Assembly: GCA_946902875.1 (NCBI GenBank)
Contig: OX336343.1
Location: forward strand, 7,367,754 to 7,431,753
Length of the DNA stretch: 64,000 nucleotides
Direction of reading: 5' to 3'
Source of the DNA: Nematopogon swammerdamellus
Taxonomy: Eukaryota > Arthropoda > Insecta > Lepidoptera > Adelidae
Both the position numbers and the translations under genes were made by a program. The notes below the pieces were generated by a model. The model was not told where the DNA came from, did no database searches, and saw only the letters and a list, made by a program, of their open reading frames with translations. Below are positions 11,491 through 22,990 of the stretch, piece after piece. The number at the start of each line of letters is the position of its first letter. Positions within the stretch are counted from its first letter, which is position 1.

Positions 11491-11876
11491 ATGATGTGTG
11501 TTGATAAATGAATAAATGAAACACTGACCGTGGTGGCCGGCCACGTCTGACAGATAAGTATTGTAATAGATTTTTTGAAAGGAATTTTATATTCCCCTTC
11601 TAATAACTCTTCCTTTAACTCAAGTCTTTCGTCGACAGGTGTAGCTACATACATCCAGTATGGCTGAACAAGATGAATAAAATAATATTATCGTACGCTG
11701 CAGTGCAGTGCGTGGTACAACACGCACGCACGCACGTGGTCGATGCTCCTACATGCGACTCAAGTGGCTGAAGGTGCATCTACAAAACCAGCCCGTAAGC
11801 AAATAACATAAGCGAGCAAGTTATTGTAATGTGTTGTAACGTCCGCGTGCGTGTAACCTATTAGTAGTACATACAG

Positions 11877-12040
11877 GCTGTTTGATGACCATAGGTCCGT
11901 ACTAAACTAAATAATTATTTAGTTTAGTACGGAAAAAAAAAAGTTCACCGTAGACCAAAATTTCATTTAACTTTTTTGCTCCAAATAGGCTCAGGAGTAC
12001 CTGGTTTGCTGTAAGGACCTATATGGTCATCAACCCGGTA
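11877..12040. mobile_element. Small MITE-like element with a perfect internal palindrome
   Basis: Ends GTTTGATGACCATAGGTCC and GGACCTATATGGTCATCAAC are inverted repeats with a one-base indel. Inside, 11897-11932 is a perfect 36-base palindrome with no spacer (arms of 18, beginning CCGTACTAAACT). No coding capacity. Confidence 0.7.
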
Positions 12041-12171
12041 TATACTACGCATTTACGGCCGTCATTTTCCGGCAGGGAACCTCTTCATCGCTGAATTTAT
12101 TATAGGGCTGGCAAAAACAATACATTGTTTTAAATTATAAAAATATAAAAAAATATATTATTTTGTTTTAT

Positions 12172-12260
12172 AATTTTTTTATGGAAACTGACACGATTGG
12201 CTATATCCGTGATGTCAGCCCATAACACCTTGGTGAACTAGGTGCCATGTCAGTAGTGCA
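12172..12260 (-). mobile_element. 5S-type SINE, tail fragment
   Basis: Starts with a T-run then atggaaactgacacg and contains gtgatgtcagcccataacac, the tail of the SINE family seen complete at 17122 and 25661. Truncated at both body and head. Confidence 0.8.
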
Positions 12261-12361
12261 TGGCACCGTGAGATATTTCTCTTGCCGGAAATGTAAAGCT
12301 TTCCTATATTTATCTTAGGGCATTTATACACGATCAAGTGGATAGGTGCAGACGAATATTG

Positions 12362-12545
12362 TTTTTTTTTATGTAATGAATGAGGTATGCGTGGTAGCGT
12401 GCATCAGAGGGTCCAAAGAACATGCTCCGATCAGCCAATATCACCTCCGAGAAGGTAGGTGCCATATCGGAGACTTCCCTTCGGATTGCTGGCTATACTA
12501 GACGAGATGAGAACACATCATGGTAATGCAGTGGTCTACCATTAA
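12362..12545 (-). mobile_element. SINE family 2, truncated
   Basis: T-run then tatgtaat, followed by body words gtccaaagaacatgctccga and ccaatatcacctccgagaag shared with 8861 and 2080. The tRNA-like head is missing. Confidence 0.7.
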
Positions 12546-13176
12546 TAAAACCCCTTCTTTCCGAAAAACAGTGTGGGTAATAGAATCATACGACAAGATC
12601 ACAAGACAAAAAAATTATTTGTACATGTAGGTAGGCAGGTATGTGTACTGTGTTGTGCACTATGTACTCGATAATTTGGTTGTAGGTACTGGTCTTCTTA
12701 ATGAACACTTTTATAACGCAGTATAATGGTTACAGTCACATGAAAAGTAACTGAAGCTGTCACAACGACTCGGCATGTGCATGTAACTCACTATTTAGAT
12801 AGGCGTCAGAAGCGTTAGGTTGCATTGATTGAGAGGGTGTGGTGGTGTGGTGTGACTGGTGTGAGCTGTGAGTGCAGGGGCTCCCACAGCTCACACCATA
12901 CCACAACACGCGTTACACCGCACACGACGTGACGCCACACTACCTACGAGCTATAGCATGGACGGCCTAACCTGAGGCCGCACACACATGCATTATTTTC
13001 TCTAATACAAATGCTTGACATGCGCATAATCATGGCCTGAGCACTACTACACTCGCAGAATTTTATGCTCACCGTCATGCGTGAATGTATTTGTACGCCT
13101 CAGGTTAGAACGAACGACCTATACCGGCCACGACGACGCGCCACTCGCTCGTCCGTCCCATGTCCGGCCCTGCCAA
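12546..13176. other. Intergenic DNA, no gene seen
   Basis: Contains an imperfect inverted repeat around 12832-12912 (GTGGTGTGGTGTGACTGG against a related stretch near CTCACACCATACCACAAC). No coding signal. Confidence 0.5.
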
Positions 13177-13433
13177 TTTTTCTTTTTTTTATGGAAACTG
13201 ACACAGTTGGCCACATCACCTACCTACAACATCCGTGATGTCAGCCCATAACACCGGATGAACTAGGTGCCACGTCAGTGCTTCCCTTCATTTCATGTCG
13301 GCTACACTGAACTGTGCGGAACACACGAACTACTTACATAGCCGTTTCGACCGACGTGTCACACATTGCGGTGGTACCAATCCGGCCGGGATAAACCCTA
13401 TACTACCTAGTAAGGTAAGAAGGTTAGTAGCCT
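13177..13433 (-). mobile_element. 5S-type SINE, 5'-truncated
   Basis: T-run, atggaaactgacac, gtgatgtcagcccataacac, tacactgaact and gcggtggtaccaa in the order of the family. The tRNA/5S-like head is absent, as expected for truncated reverse transcription. Confidence 0.85.
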
Positions 13434-14653
13434 AGCCAGTAGTAGCTAGCAGCTAGTCAGCGTGGTTACAATACTGTGGTGGAATGGTTGGCAATTTGCG
13501 ATCTATAATAATAGTGCGTGTGATTTGACAGGTTCATGAAAGCTGTTTTCTTGATTGACAATACCAGTTTAGAGAAACAAATTCCTGAACTAAAAAAAAC
13601 ACATTTTATCCCCACCGCTCAGGTCATATGAATAACGGTGTGATGTTATAAAATATAGCCTACATGTTTGTTACTTCAAGTTAAGCCCTATATGTTTGTT
13701 AAACCTTCGTCCGAATTAGATCAACTAGTTCAGGCGATGCACGATGAACAAGACAAAAGTTCCAACATCCTTCTTGTTTTCTTATATTTTCGCTGTACAG
13801 GCCCGCAGTTTCACAGTCTCTTTAATTATACGTATTTGTGGATTTTTTATTTAGATACGGATAAGTATGTGGCCCAGACAGTCTGCAGCTAAAACTTGTT
13901 CTTTTTTTTGTTCGCTTTCGTTAATAGGTGTCCACCCACCTACTTACCTACTGTTCCCCGGTGTTCCCGGGAAATTGCGCATGTATTCCTGCTTCCCACT
14001 CAGAAGGATCTGCGTTGAGCTGGTGTCAGGGCGACCCACTTTTATTTCCCCTATCTATCTCCACATCATACTGTGATTGCTTCAACAGTTTCATATAAAG
14101 CGATCTCAGTTCACTCCTCCGAAGTCACATCGAGTGCTTCCATGTTATTCTGTCAGGCCACATCGTACATACACTTTCCTGTTTTCTACATAGAAGTAGC
14201 GTAGGGACACGCGAAGATATGATGGAAGAACTACAAGTAGTATTCCACGCGCCCTTCCTGAGAACCGAACTTCAGCAGTTGTCCCACTACTCCCATGAGC
14301 TATTCCGTTCTAAGTGCCGCCAGATTTATGCTGTAAGTAATTTTAACTGGACTCGTAATTAATTAAAGTTTAATCAGCTGTGGGGACGAGAAAATGTTAT
14401 ACATTTTCCTATGTAATTCTCAAAATTGTTTTGCCTGAATGATTTCAGCACCGAATCGATGCGCCCAGCAAGTTTTTCAAGTATAAAATTTAAAATTTCT
14501 TCGTTATTTAAAATCTTGTGTGTGCACATATAACTGATCAATACATACTTACCTTACTTCCTAAAAAAATTATCGAAGAATAACCGCATCGTACCGGATT
14601 GAACCGAATTTATTTGTTAAAGTTAGCTAGCTAGCTTCTCGTGTCTGTCTTGC
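13434..14653. other. Intergenic DNA, no gene seen
   Basis: Open frames at 13668-14076 are short and without domains. Nothing else supported. Confidence 0.5.
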
Positions 14654-15510
14654 TAGTACGAGAGCGCACCGTAAAAAACCAACGTCATCGAGTACCAAGA
14701 TGGGACTAGTTTGTGGTGGTCTAGAATAGGATAGGCATCTAAAATATACAGGGTTGCCTGAGCAAATCCTGGCACGTGTTGTGTAAAAGGTAATTAAACA
14801 TGTCATTTTTTTGGTGCAATTTACGTCATCGAGTACCAACTGGAGACCTGGCACATTCGATAAAGGTCATCAAGAAGAGCACAAAAATACTAGGTTGCCT
14901 CGTCCTACCTTGGCAGTTTTTGGAGTCGGGCAAATTTAAGAGTGGTGAAAAATGGTCAAATTTACGTCATCGAGTACCAAGATGACAGTCACACCATTCG
15001 ATAGTTCTGATAACCTAATTCATAAAAAACCTTGGTTGCCTGCCCTCACCTTGGAGCATTTCCTAGTCGGCCAAGTTGAATATCGGATAGCCGCCTTGTT
15101 ACTAAGTTCTAAAATCGTTCATGTGTAATAATAGGACCGTTTAAAGATATATTTATCATAAAACTGTGAACACTTTATTAATCCAGCTATACCAGTGGTA
15201 GTCAAACCGCGGCCCGCGGGCCGCATCCGGTCCGCGGGCGGTATTTGTACGCATTGTCACAAACAGCGCAGATAATAATATATATTTTAGCTTTTACTCA
15301 GTATGAAAATATTATCTGCGCTGTGAGTGTGTGTGCGCGCTTGACGACAAAAACTGATGCGTGAATATTCAGAGCAAGTGAGCGGGTGGCGGGACTGGCG
15401 GGAGAAGAGTTTCGGTAAATTTTCCAAATGTTGCTGCTCTGCGATTCGACGTATCTATTGCCGATAGTATCTATCAATATGGTTATACTTGAAGAAATAT
15501 TTAAAGAATA
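14654..15510. repeat. Left arm of a 5.8-kb inverted-repeat structure
   Basis: Begins TAGTACGAGAGCGCACCG and matches the reverse complement of about 19590-20448 at roughly 95% by eye. Within the arm, CGTCATCGAGTACCAA recurs three times about 135-140 bases apart (14694, 14824, 14965), each followed by a GGTTGCCT phrase. From 15193 the arm contains CAGTGGTAGTCAAACC and a CCGCGGCCCGCGGG palindromic tract, which looks like a hAT terminus. Confidence 0.85.
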
Positions 15511-16639
15511 ATATAAAAAAATTAAAGGGTCGCTGGAATTTGGAATCTGCGAAGGAAAACAAGGTATTAGTCGTAAAACTCTCACACCGTAACCAGTCTT
15601 TTTTGCCCGGTAACCCCGTGAGGCCTGCCGTCACTTTGTCCGCCCTATATAAAATAGCACAGTCGCCGTGGTCGGCTGGTTGGTGAGTAGGAGCCATGGG
15701 TAGGAGTGGTCACTTTGTCCGCCATAAGTTAGGGCGGCCGCAGTGACTGACTACTGGCTAAGGGCGAGCGGCATCGAAGCCGCTGCAGCTGCGAGTGGTG
15801 AAGAGAACTGCCAATGAGAAGCGAATGTCAGTCAAACCGCCTGCTTGCTCGAAATCGACCCCGGCGCCCGCCGGGACGATGGTGCTAGAAGAAGTTCCGC
15901 CAGTTCGATTACCACAGCGAAGAAGAACTGGCAAGAAACTTCGCTGGGTCGTACCCTGGTCGTCGACGGTAGGACGGCGAGGTGGTTCCGGACCTGCGAA
16001 GTTAAACGGATATGTTAGTATAGTATCGACAGAGAGCGCCGTGTTGATGGATCCCACAGTCGGTAGTCGCAAGCGCTAGCGATCAGCGGGCTGTCGTGTC
16101 AGTACGCCCCTTGAAGAAGCCCGTGGACAGCGTCTGGAAATACTCCTCCAGCGGTGCTATCCCTGTACGTACGGTGTACGGTGCGGTCTCTGTATAGGTT
16201 GGCGTTTCTGTAGACCAGGGCGCACCTGTGGTGATGCACAAGAATTTATGTTGCCTGACCCTCGTCTTGTTGATGAGTCCTTTGGCCGAAGGGTCGCTGT
16301 GTTAAGCCTTGGTAGTGTTCTCTGGAGCTGAATGGAGTTCACCAAATTAGGAATCTAGCAATCTACTATGCCAGTGGCGGTTTACACTCAAGTAGAGCTC
16401 AGCAAGTCCGACATTCATTGCGACGATGTCTGTAGGCTTTGCCACCGTCCTAAACCTCGCACAGCTGAGAAATGTCAGGCGACAGGCAATCATCCTGCGC
16501 CTAAACGGGATATATTTTCACCTTCAATATGTTGTAGACAGGTTCTCCACCATGTCGCCCGGTTCGGTACCACAGGTCGCAGGCGAAAAACTCCTGATGT
16601 CACTTTCCTGCACTTGGAGGTCAGCCTGTAACTAGCTGG
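15511..16639. other. Spacer DNA of the inverted structure, left part
   Basis: Contains a segment with gaagaactggcaagaaactt (about 15919-15941) that recurs with changes at 59796-59822, so part of it is dispersed repeat. Some of 15795-16630 may be the degraded 5' end of the LINE that follows, but I could not establish a continuous frame. Confidence 0.4.
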
Positions 16640-19012
16640 TCACTTAGCCATTGCACACGGATTGACGCAGTTGGTGTCCGGAACTACTAGGATATCGGAT
16701 AACCCTGCCCATCGACCTAGTTTATTGGACCTTGTCCTGACTACTGAGCCAAATGGCTACAGGGTGAGGATTGAGGCTCCCCTCGGTAAATCCTATGTCG
16801 CCTTATACGCTCAACTCTGCCAACTGTACACTTCGCAGAAGCACGTGAATGTAGTACGCGGACAGTTTGGTACTACCTGTTAGCACAATGGGATGACTTC
16901 CGTTCCTTCCTGGGTGTATACCCTTGGCGCGACGTTTGCTTCTCTTTTTCAGACCTACCCCTGTGTGCCCAATCGGTCGTCGATGTGATTGCACAGGGTA
17001 TGAATTTCTCCATCCATCGTTCCCATCGGCGGACGCCTTAACCCTTGGTTCGATCGTCATTCAAGGCTGGTTATTGACGCTAAGAACTAGGCCTATAGGA
17101 AATAGCTGCAAAATAGGTCTTTCAGCCTCGGTAGCTCAGTGGTGCGGTCGGTCAACTGTTATTAAGCAACCCTGGGCGCTTACTTGGATGGGTGACCGCT
17201 CGACCATTGGATGCTGACCAAGGTTCGGATTCTAAGTTAAGCTGTAGGTCCCTTCCCTTCTTGCCTTACTAGGTGGTAGGGTTTATCCGGGCCGGGTTGG
17301 TACCACCGCACTGAACGATACGTCGGTCCAAATGGCTATGTAAATAGTTCGTGTTTCACGTCCAGTTCAGTGTAGCCGACATGAAATGAAGGGCAGCATT
17401 GACATGACACCTAGTTCACCCGGTGTTATGGGCTGACATCACAGATGTTGCAGGTGATGTAACCAAACGTGTCCGTTTCCATTTTAAAAAGTCGAGAATA
17501 GACGAGAGCTCAACGTCGCTGCTAGGTTCTACAAAGGAACGCAAAACTTGGCCAAGTTCAGGCGCGGCCGTGGAATTGGCGCGAAACTCGCACCTACCTC
17601 TTCGGGTAGCCGCGCCTTCTGGTCTCTCGTCCTTTGATCGGAATTTATGCCGTCTTGCTACCTCCGCTGGAGCGTTCGGTCGGATGGTTTGCTCAAGTTA
17701 TGTACCCAGCAGCAGGCGATTCCCGCTGACGATGCAGACGACTTCTGAGGACAGCACCTCGGCCGGCCGCCTGCATTGTTCTCTTCACTGAAGACTCCGA
17801 TATATTTTAGTTAGTCTGCAAGCTATTGCCGACCTGAAAAGAACTCTGTAAAATTACTACTAATTAATTAAATACTTTTTAAAAAGTAAATAACCGGTAT
17901 CGACTTCGTAATACTCGCGAAGGAAAAGGTAAATGTCTTTGCACGCCTTTTCGCATCCAACTCCAACATGGATGACCTGGGCGCCAACCACCGCCATTAC
18001 CCCATTGCGGCAGTATGATGGCAAATATTACGTTCCACCGCAGAGTCGTCTATAAAACGCACGTGGGTTGAATATTTCGAAGAGGAGCTAGGAGCTAGCC
18101 TGAAGGCGTTCCAGCGATCGTCTTGAGAAGTTGTGCACTAGAATTTGCGCCATTCCTCACCAGCCTATTCAAATGCCCCTATTCCTCCGGTTCAATGCCT
18201 TCTTGCTGGAAGAGAGCTTCGGTCCGGTCGGTTTCGGACCCAGCGAACCCATCAAAACATCGCCCTATTTCGATAACCTCACTCTTCACTAATGTTATGG
18301 AGCGTATGGTCAACTCAGCGCTACCGACGTACCTAGAAGACTTTAAACTCCTCGACGACAAGCAGTACGGCTTACTCAAGTAAAGGTCGACTGGAGATCT
18401 TACGTACGTCACACATTTGTAGGCTGAAAGGCTCGATGGTTTTAGGGAATCGCTGGCGGCCGCTCTGGATATTTCCAAAGCATTATCGCGCCGCCGGGCA
18501 CCGGGAAATACTAAGCAAGCTTCCAGCCTACGGTGTCCCAACAAAACTGTGCACTTGGATTTCCAGTGTTTGAGTGGTCGGTTGATCTTTGTTGCCCTAG
18601 ATGGTGCCTGTCTGGTCGATTAATCAATCAGCTTGTGTTTCACAAGGGTCCGTGCTGTCGCCAATGCTGTTTCTTTTATTTATCAACAAGGGTTCACCAA
18701 CGACTGGAAGGGTAGAGGGGCCTCAGCAGCAAATGCGAGGCGCGAAACTGTTGCTCAGGTTGACTCGTTTTCGAAAAAGTATCCTCTTGGGAAAGGAGAA
18801 CTTGGTCAACGTCAAGGTAGCCAAAACGAAAGCTTGCGCCTTCTCTACTAAGGCTGATCCATCTCATCTTCAAGCTACTTTCCAGGATGTCTCCAACCAA
18901 GTCCCCAACGACGGTAGTCTGGACTTCCTGGGTGGGGAATGTGTCCAGAGACGTTGGATTTTGATCGTTCATAGAGTTGAAGGCGAAACTATTGTCTCGA
19001 AAAGCTTATAGG
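16640..19012 (+). pseudogene. Decayed APE-type LINE (endonuclease and reverse transcriptase)
   Basis: The end of an apurinic-type endonuclease is visible at 16650-16790 (HRPSLLDLVLTTEPNGYRV). Linker sequence follows at 16860-17090 (YPWRDVCFSFSDLPLCAQSV). Reverse transcriptase begins near 18123 (FLTSLF, GSMPSCWKRASV, HRPISITSLFTNVMERMV) and continues to CVSQGSVLSPMLFLLFIN near 18630. Stops and frameshifts are frequent, the YADD-like box was not found, and a SINE interrupts it at 17122-17490. It is a Jockey/CR1-like non-LTR element; the clade is not resolved. A related C-terminal piece lies at 48690-48915. It cannot be functional. Confidence 0.8.
17122..17490 (+). mobile_element. Full-length 5S-type SINE with tRNA-like A box
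   Basis: The head reads TCAGCCTCGGTAGCTCAGTGG, a tRNA-like A box. It is followed by TTAAGCAACCCTGGGCGC and CTTGGATGGGTGACCGC, which correspond to the internal control region of 5S rRNA genes. The body (ttggtaccaccgcactgaa, gtccagttcagtgtagcc, gttatgggctgacatcac) and tail follow. It lies inside the LINE remnant, so it inserted after that element. The 5S match is from knowledge of insect 5S genes. Confidence 0.85.
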
Positions 19013-19589
19013 GGTACAGAGACGTGCGAGTTAGAACGACAGAGAGATGCTCAACAACCGGATTGTCTCTTTTTAAATCCGGATTTACTGCCACGTACTG
19101 TACAGTAAACAAAAAATGTGTGTCTTCGAGATGTTTAATACATCGACAAACATGTTTTAGTTAATTTATATGTGACATAATTTAAAGTATTGAGGTGTAC
19201 TGTGTAATTTAAAGTAAAGGTGTACTACGTTACTTATTTCTTCTATGTTGGCGTCTTTGGGACTACATGCAATCCTCAATGCGTCTTCCGGCTGAAAAGG
19301 CTATTGCAATATTTGTTTTTTTAAGATGTTCATTTTTGAAAATGAAACTTCTCAGAGGTACGTCGAAAGAAACTTTATTAAAATAGTGTGGAGTCTTGAA
19401 AACATTTAAGGGTGCTAGGCTTTCTCAAAAATTTTATGTCCTCCTGCTTTTCACGATGTTCGATGAAGTTCGATGATTTCGTTCATCAACTGGCTGAATA
19501 ATTTCATGTCATCATTTTCAAAATGTTACGGGCTTTTTTTGTAGAAATAAAGCAATTATTAATACTTTTCACATCGTTAATTCTTTTTT
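19013..19589. other. Spacer DNA of the inverted structure, right part
   Basis: AT-rich, no domain or repeat recognised. Confidence 0.45.
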
Positions 19590-20448
19590 TAATTTATGTC
19601 AAATATTCCTTCAAATATGACACCATATCTTGATAGATATTAGATATGTCGTAGGTATCGCAGGGCAGCAACAGTTGGAAATTTTGCCGAAACTCTTTTC
19701 CCGCCAGTCCCGTCACCCGCTCACTTGCTCTGCATATTTCCGCATCAGTTTTTGTCGTCAAGTGCGCACACACACTCACAGCGCAGATAATATTTTCATA
19801 CTGAGTAAAAGCTAAAATATATATTATTATCTGCGCTGTTTGTGACAATGCGTACAAATACCGCCCGCGGACCGCATGCGGCCCGCGGGCCGCGGTTTGA
19901 CTACCACTGGTATAGCTGGATTAATAAAGTGTTCACAGTTTTATAATAAATATATCTTTAAACGGTCCTATGATTACACATGAACGATTTTAGAACTTAG
20001 TAACAAGGCGGCTATCCGGTATTCAACTTGGCCGACTAGGAAATGCTCCAAGGTGAGGGCAGGCAACCAAGGTTTTTTATGAATTAGGTTATCAGAACTA
20101 TCGAATGGTGTGACTGTCATCTTGGTACTCGATGACGTAAATTTGACCATTTTTCACCACTCTTAAATTTGCCCGACTCCATAAACTGCCAAGGTAGGAC
20201 GAGGCAACCTAGTATTTTTGTGCTCTTCTTGATGACCTTTATCGAATGTGCCAGGTCTCCAGTTGGTACTCGATGACGTAAATTGCACCAAAAAAATGAC
20301 ATGTTTAATTACCTTTTACACAAAACGTGCCAGGATTTGCTCAGGCAACCCTGTATATTTTAGATGCCTATCCTATTCTAGACCACCACAAACTAGTCCC
20401 ATCTTGGTACTCGATGACGTTGGTTTTTTACGGTGCGCTCTCGTACTA
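19590..20448. repeat. Right arm of the 5.8-kb inverted-repeat structure
   Basis: Reverse complement of 14654-15510, ending CGGTGCGCTCTCGTACTA. The three TTGGTACTCGATGACGT subrepeats are preserved. Open frames of 61-133 aa that cross both arms (for example 14800-14985 and 20117-20302, nearly identical) are consequences of the duplication and not independent evidence of coding. Confidence 0.85.
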
Positions 20449-21260
20449 TGCGTACTCGCATTGTCCTCGCTCGACACGAAACAGCGCCTCGGGACTCGCG
20501 CGCCACGAAGCCAACTACCAAATTAAACACGTGGCTCTGATTGCCCTCAATTGGTGCGCGAATAAAAAAACACGTCATGTAAAAATAAACTGTGATTTCA
20601 TCGCTACTTGCGCTTCTTTTTACAACATGTGACTCGCTACTTGTCTTATTGGAGAACTCGGAGCACGGACCGATTCCCAGCGATGTGAAATGTCGTCGCG
20701 GCGCGGTCCCATGGCCGCGGCGAGGCGCGGCGCCCGCGTCTTCCATGCGAGTCGCGTCCGAAAAATAATAAAAACGCGAATATTAATGACGTGCGGTACT
20801 GCTGGATGAGTGAGACACATGCGCGCGCACGACAATCTCATTCCCGCTTCCTGGAACAGGCGAGATTCCAAAATGGCACTGGCATAAATACCTAGCTCGA
20901 GCGCGCGGGTCGTACAGCGCACTATCGAAGGTGGTCGCCCAGTCACATCCGCCACAATCATCGAAATAGGCGACGTTTGCGGTTTCCCGAATGTTGCGTG
21001 GCACCAGTCACCACCGACCAAAATGATAACATAGGTAGGTATTATTGTATGCTGAATATTCTTTACAAATTATATATATTTTTACGTATGATACGAAATT
21101 AATGTGTAAGTATGTAATATGTATTTCAAACAGTTCTATAAATGTAGGTAGGCATTATGTATATAATATATACATATTTAATGCAAATAACTGATATCCA
21201 TGCTGATATGAAGTTTAACTAATCTAATATTTTGCTATACTCTTGTAGATTGTGAATAAT
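20449..21260. other. GC-rich unique segment followed by AT-rich DNA
   Basis: 20640-21010 is markedly richer in CpG than its flanks and has no repeats that I recognise, which could mean a regulatory island. Overlapping minus-strand open frames (20393-21021) lie in different frames and show no domain. Confidence 0.35.
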
Positions 21261-22249
21261 TATTATTAATTACTAGCCTTTCCCCCCGGTTCCCGCCCAT
21301 TTTTTTTCATAATCCCTCGAGGGCGCGCGCATAACAACCCACCAAAGTTTCACGCCGTAATCGGATGAACGGTTTACGAACGCATATAAGACGAACAAAC
21401 GAACATTAATGTTTTATATGTAGTAGAGTTACCCCATACAAAGTTTCCGATTCAAAAGACGTCAGAGTATCATCTGTCAAAGGAATTTTAATTGCAGACT
21501 TGATGGTGAGAGATGTCGCATGTAGCGCTGCCGACCGCGACCGGCGAGCCCGATGTCCCGGTTGGCGTTCCATCAAGTCATGTTTTCGTCATTTCTTTTC
21601 TTCCGATCCGACTGCAGCACATGCTCGGCGGGGGCGGAGGGGAGGCGGAGGGGTAGCGGCGGGCAATACGTCCTCCCTGCCTGAGAACTATTACATTTCG
21701 ATCGACGAAGAGTGTAAATTAAATTGAATACATACTAGTCCATCAGAATTGGATCAGGTGTTGTAACTTGTAACGTGATGCGATCGGAGCGGAAACAGAA
21801 TTATCTTACATCCCACAATTATGTTTTTTTTTTTTTTTTGCAAAACGCAAAATTCACCTTTTTATTAGATTGATTGATGATCACCGCGACAAGAATGTCT
21901 AGTCCTTTCCTTATATTTCGGGTTTCAGGGTTTCTTTCTTATGAGCGTTGAAATCTTGTTTTGGGGTTTCTTTCCAATAATCGTTGAAGTCTTTTCCTTT
22001 GAAGTGGTAATTCAAAATACGTAATTAATTATGTAAAAGATTATGAAAGCTCATGTACAAAACAAGAGCTATGAGATGATTTGAGAATAAACCGAGGAAT
22101 AAACACCTCTTGGATATCTAAAACCGTAGCGCGTTTGTTTGCTATTTCATTTGAGTAACTTGGTTCCGCGATATATTTTTATGTATTTAGAATTTAGCAT
22201 TTAGATGAAGAGGCCACAATTTCTTTGTACATTTTGCGGTTGGGTTAGT
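21261..22249. other. Intergenic DNA, no gene seen
   Basis: The segment near 21270-21400 (tactagcc, then cctcgagggcgcgcgc and atataagacgaac) resembles a degraded dispersed element but I cannot name it. A run of about 17 T lies near 21825. Confidence 0.4.
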
Positions 22250-22270
22250 TTAGGTTAGGTTAGGTTAGGT
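22250..22270 (+). repeat. Interstitial (TTAGG)n telomere-type repeat
   Basis: Four consecutive TTAGG units. TTAGG is the ancestral insect telomere repeat. The run is short, so chance or a repair scar are equally possible. Confidence 0.6.
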
Positions 22271-22821
22271 AAGAAATGCTTATGTACCTTAGTATAATCC
22301 AGAAAGTTAACCGAATAATTTTTTATAAATAAAATGTGCAATGTGCCCCGTAAATATTGGTTAGTTTAGTGAGTGTGTGAGAGTTTTGATGTGAATGACG
22401 ACCCGACCTAGTGCCTACTGCACAGAGTTGCTTATTTACACTAAACCATTTGTTTACTCACGCACGTAGGTACTGCTTGTAGCGATATACTGCATGTTCA
22501 CACACGGCATAGCACACGTGACGACGTGGCCGAGATAAATGTTACAGAATATAAATAAATGTACAAACCCCGAATGAGGCCAGCCAGCTTTGTCTCGTTC
22601 AAACTGCGAGAAAAATAATAAACATTTTTTTTATGGCACCGACCATATTCTCCAACTCGTGTTTGTGAGTTTAAAATATATTTAGTTCAACTTACTGTGA
22701 TCCATAATATAATATGTGATTCATCTGATGTATAGGACGCAGACTTCAAATTAATGGCTTTCAGAATAAACTAGATGTCTTAAATATGCATAAACCGTCC
22801 GGAAATGATCCAATGTTCAAT

Positions 22822-22990
22822 CCACCTCACTGAATAAAAGTCGGTTGAAGCGGCTATGAAAATATTTCGTATTTTCCGTCCAGTTTCAGGAAAAGCACTG
22901 ATATGGCACCTAGTTCATACAGAGATGATGGCCTAATATCACGGGTGTGTTAGTAGGTGATGTGACGTAGCCATATTCACGTCAAGTGCC
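22822..22990 (+). mobile_element. 5S-type SINE, diverged and truncated
   Basis: Order of words: actgaataaaagtcggttga, ttttccgtccagttt, agcactgatatggcacctag, and gtaggtgatgtgacgtagcc. Several substitutions and a short deletion mark it as an old copy. Confidence 0.65.

Noticed and set aside
17150..17205. 5S rRNA gene
   Set aside because: Only the internal control region is present, in several dispersed copies with a common non-5S body; this is a SINE.
15192..19910. A single 4.7-kb hAT transposon between the CAGTGGTAG ends
   Set aside because: The flanking octamers are inverted to each other and not a direct duplication, and similarity continues beyond the ends.
14800..20302. Two near-identical 61-aa frames (14800-14985 and 20117-20302) as a gene pair
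   Set aside because: They lie in the two arms of an inverted duplication made of non-coding subrepeats.
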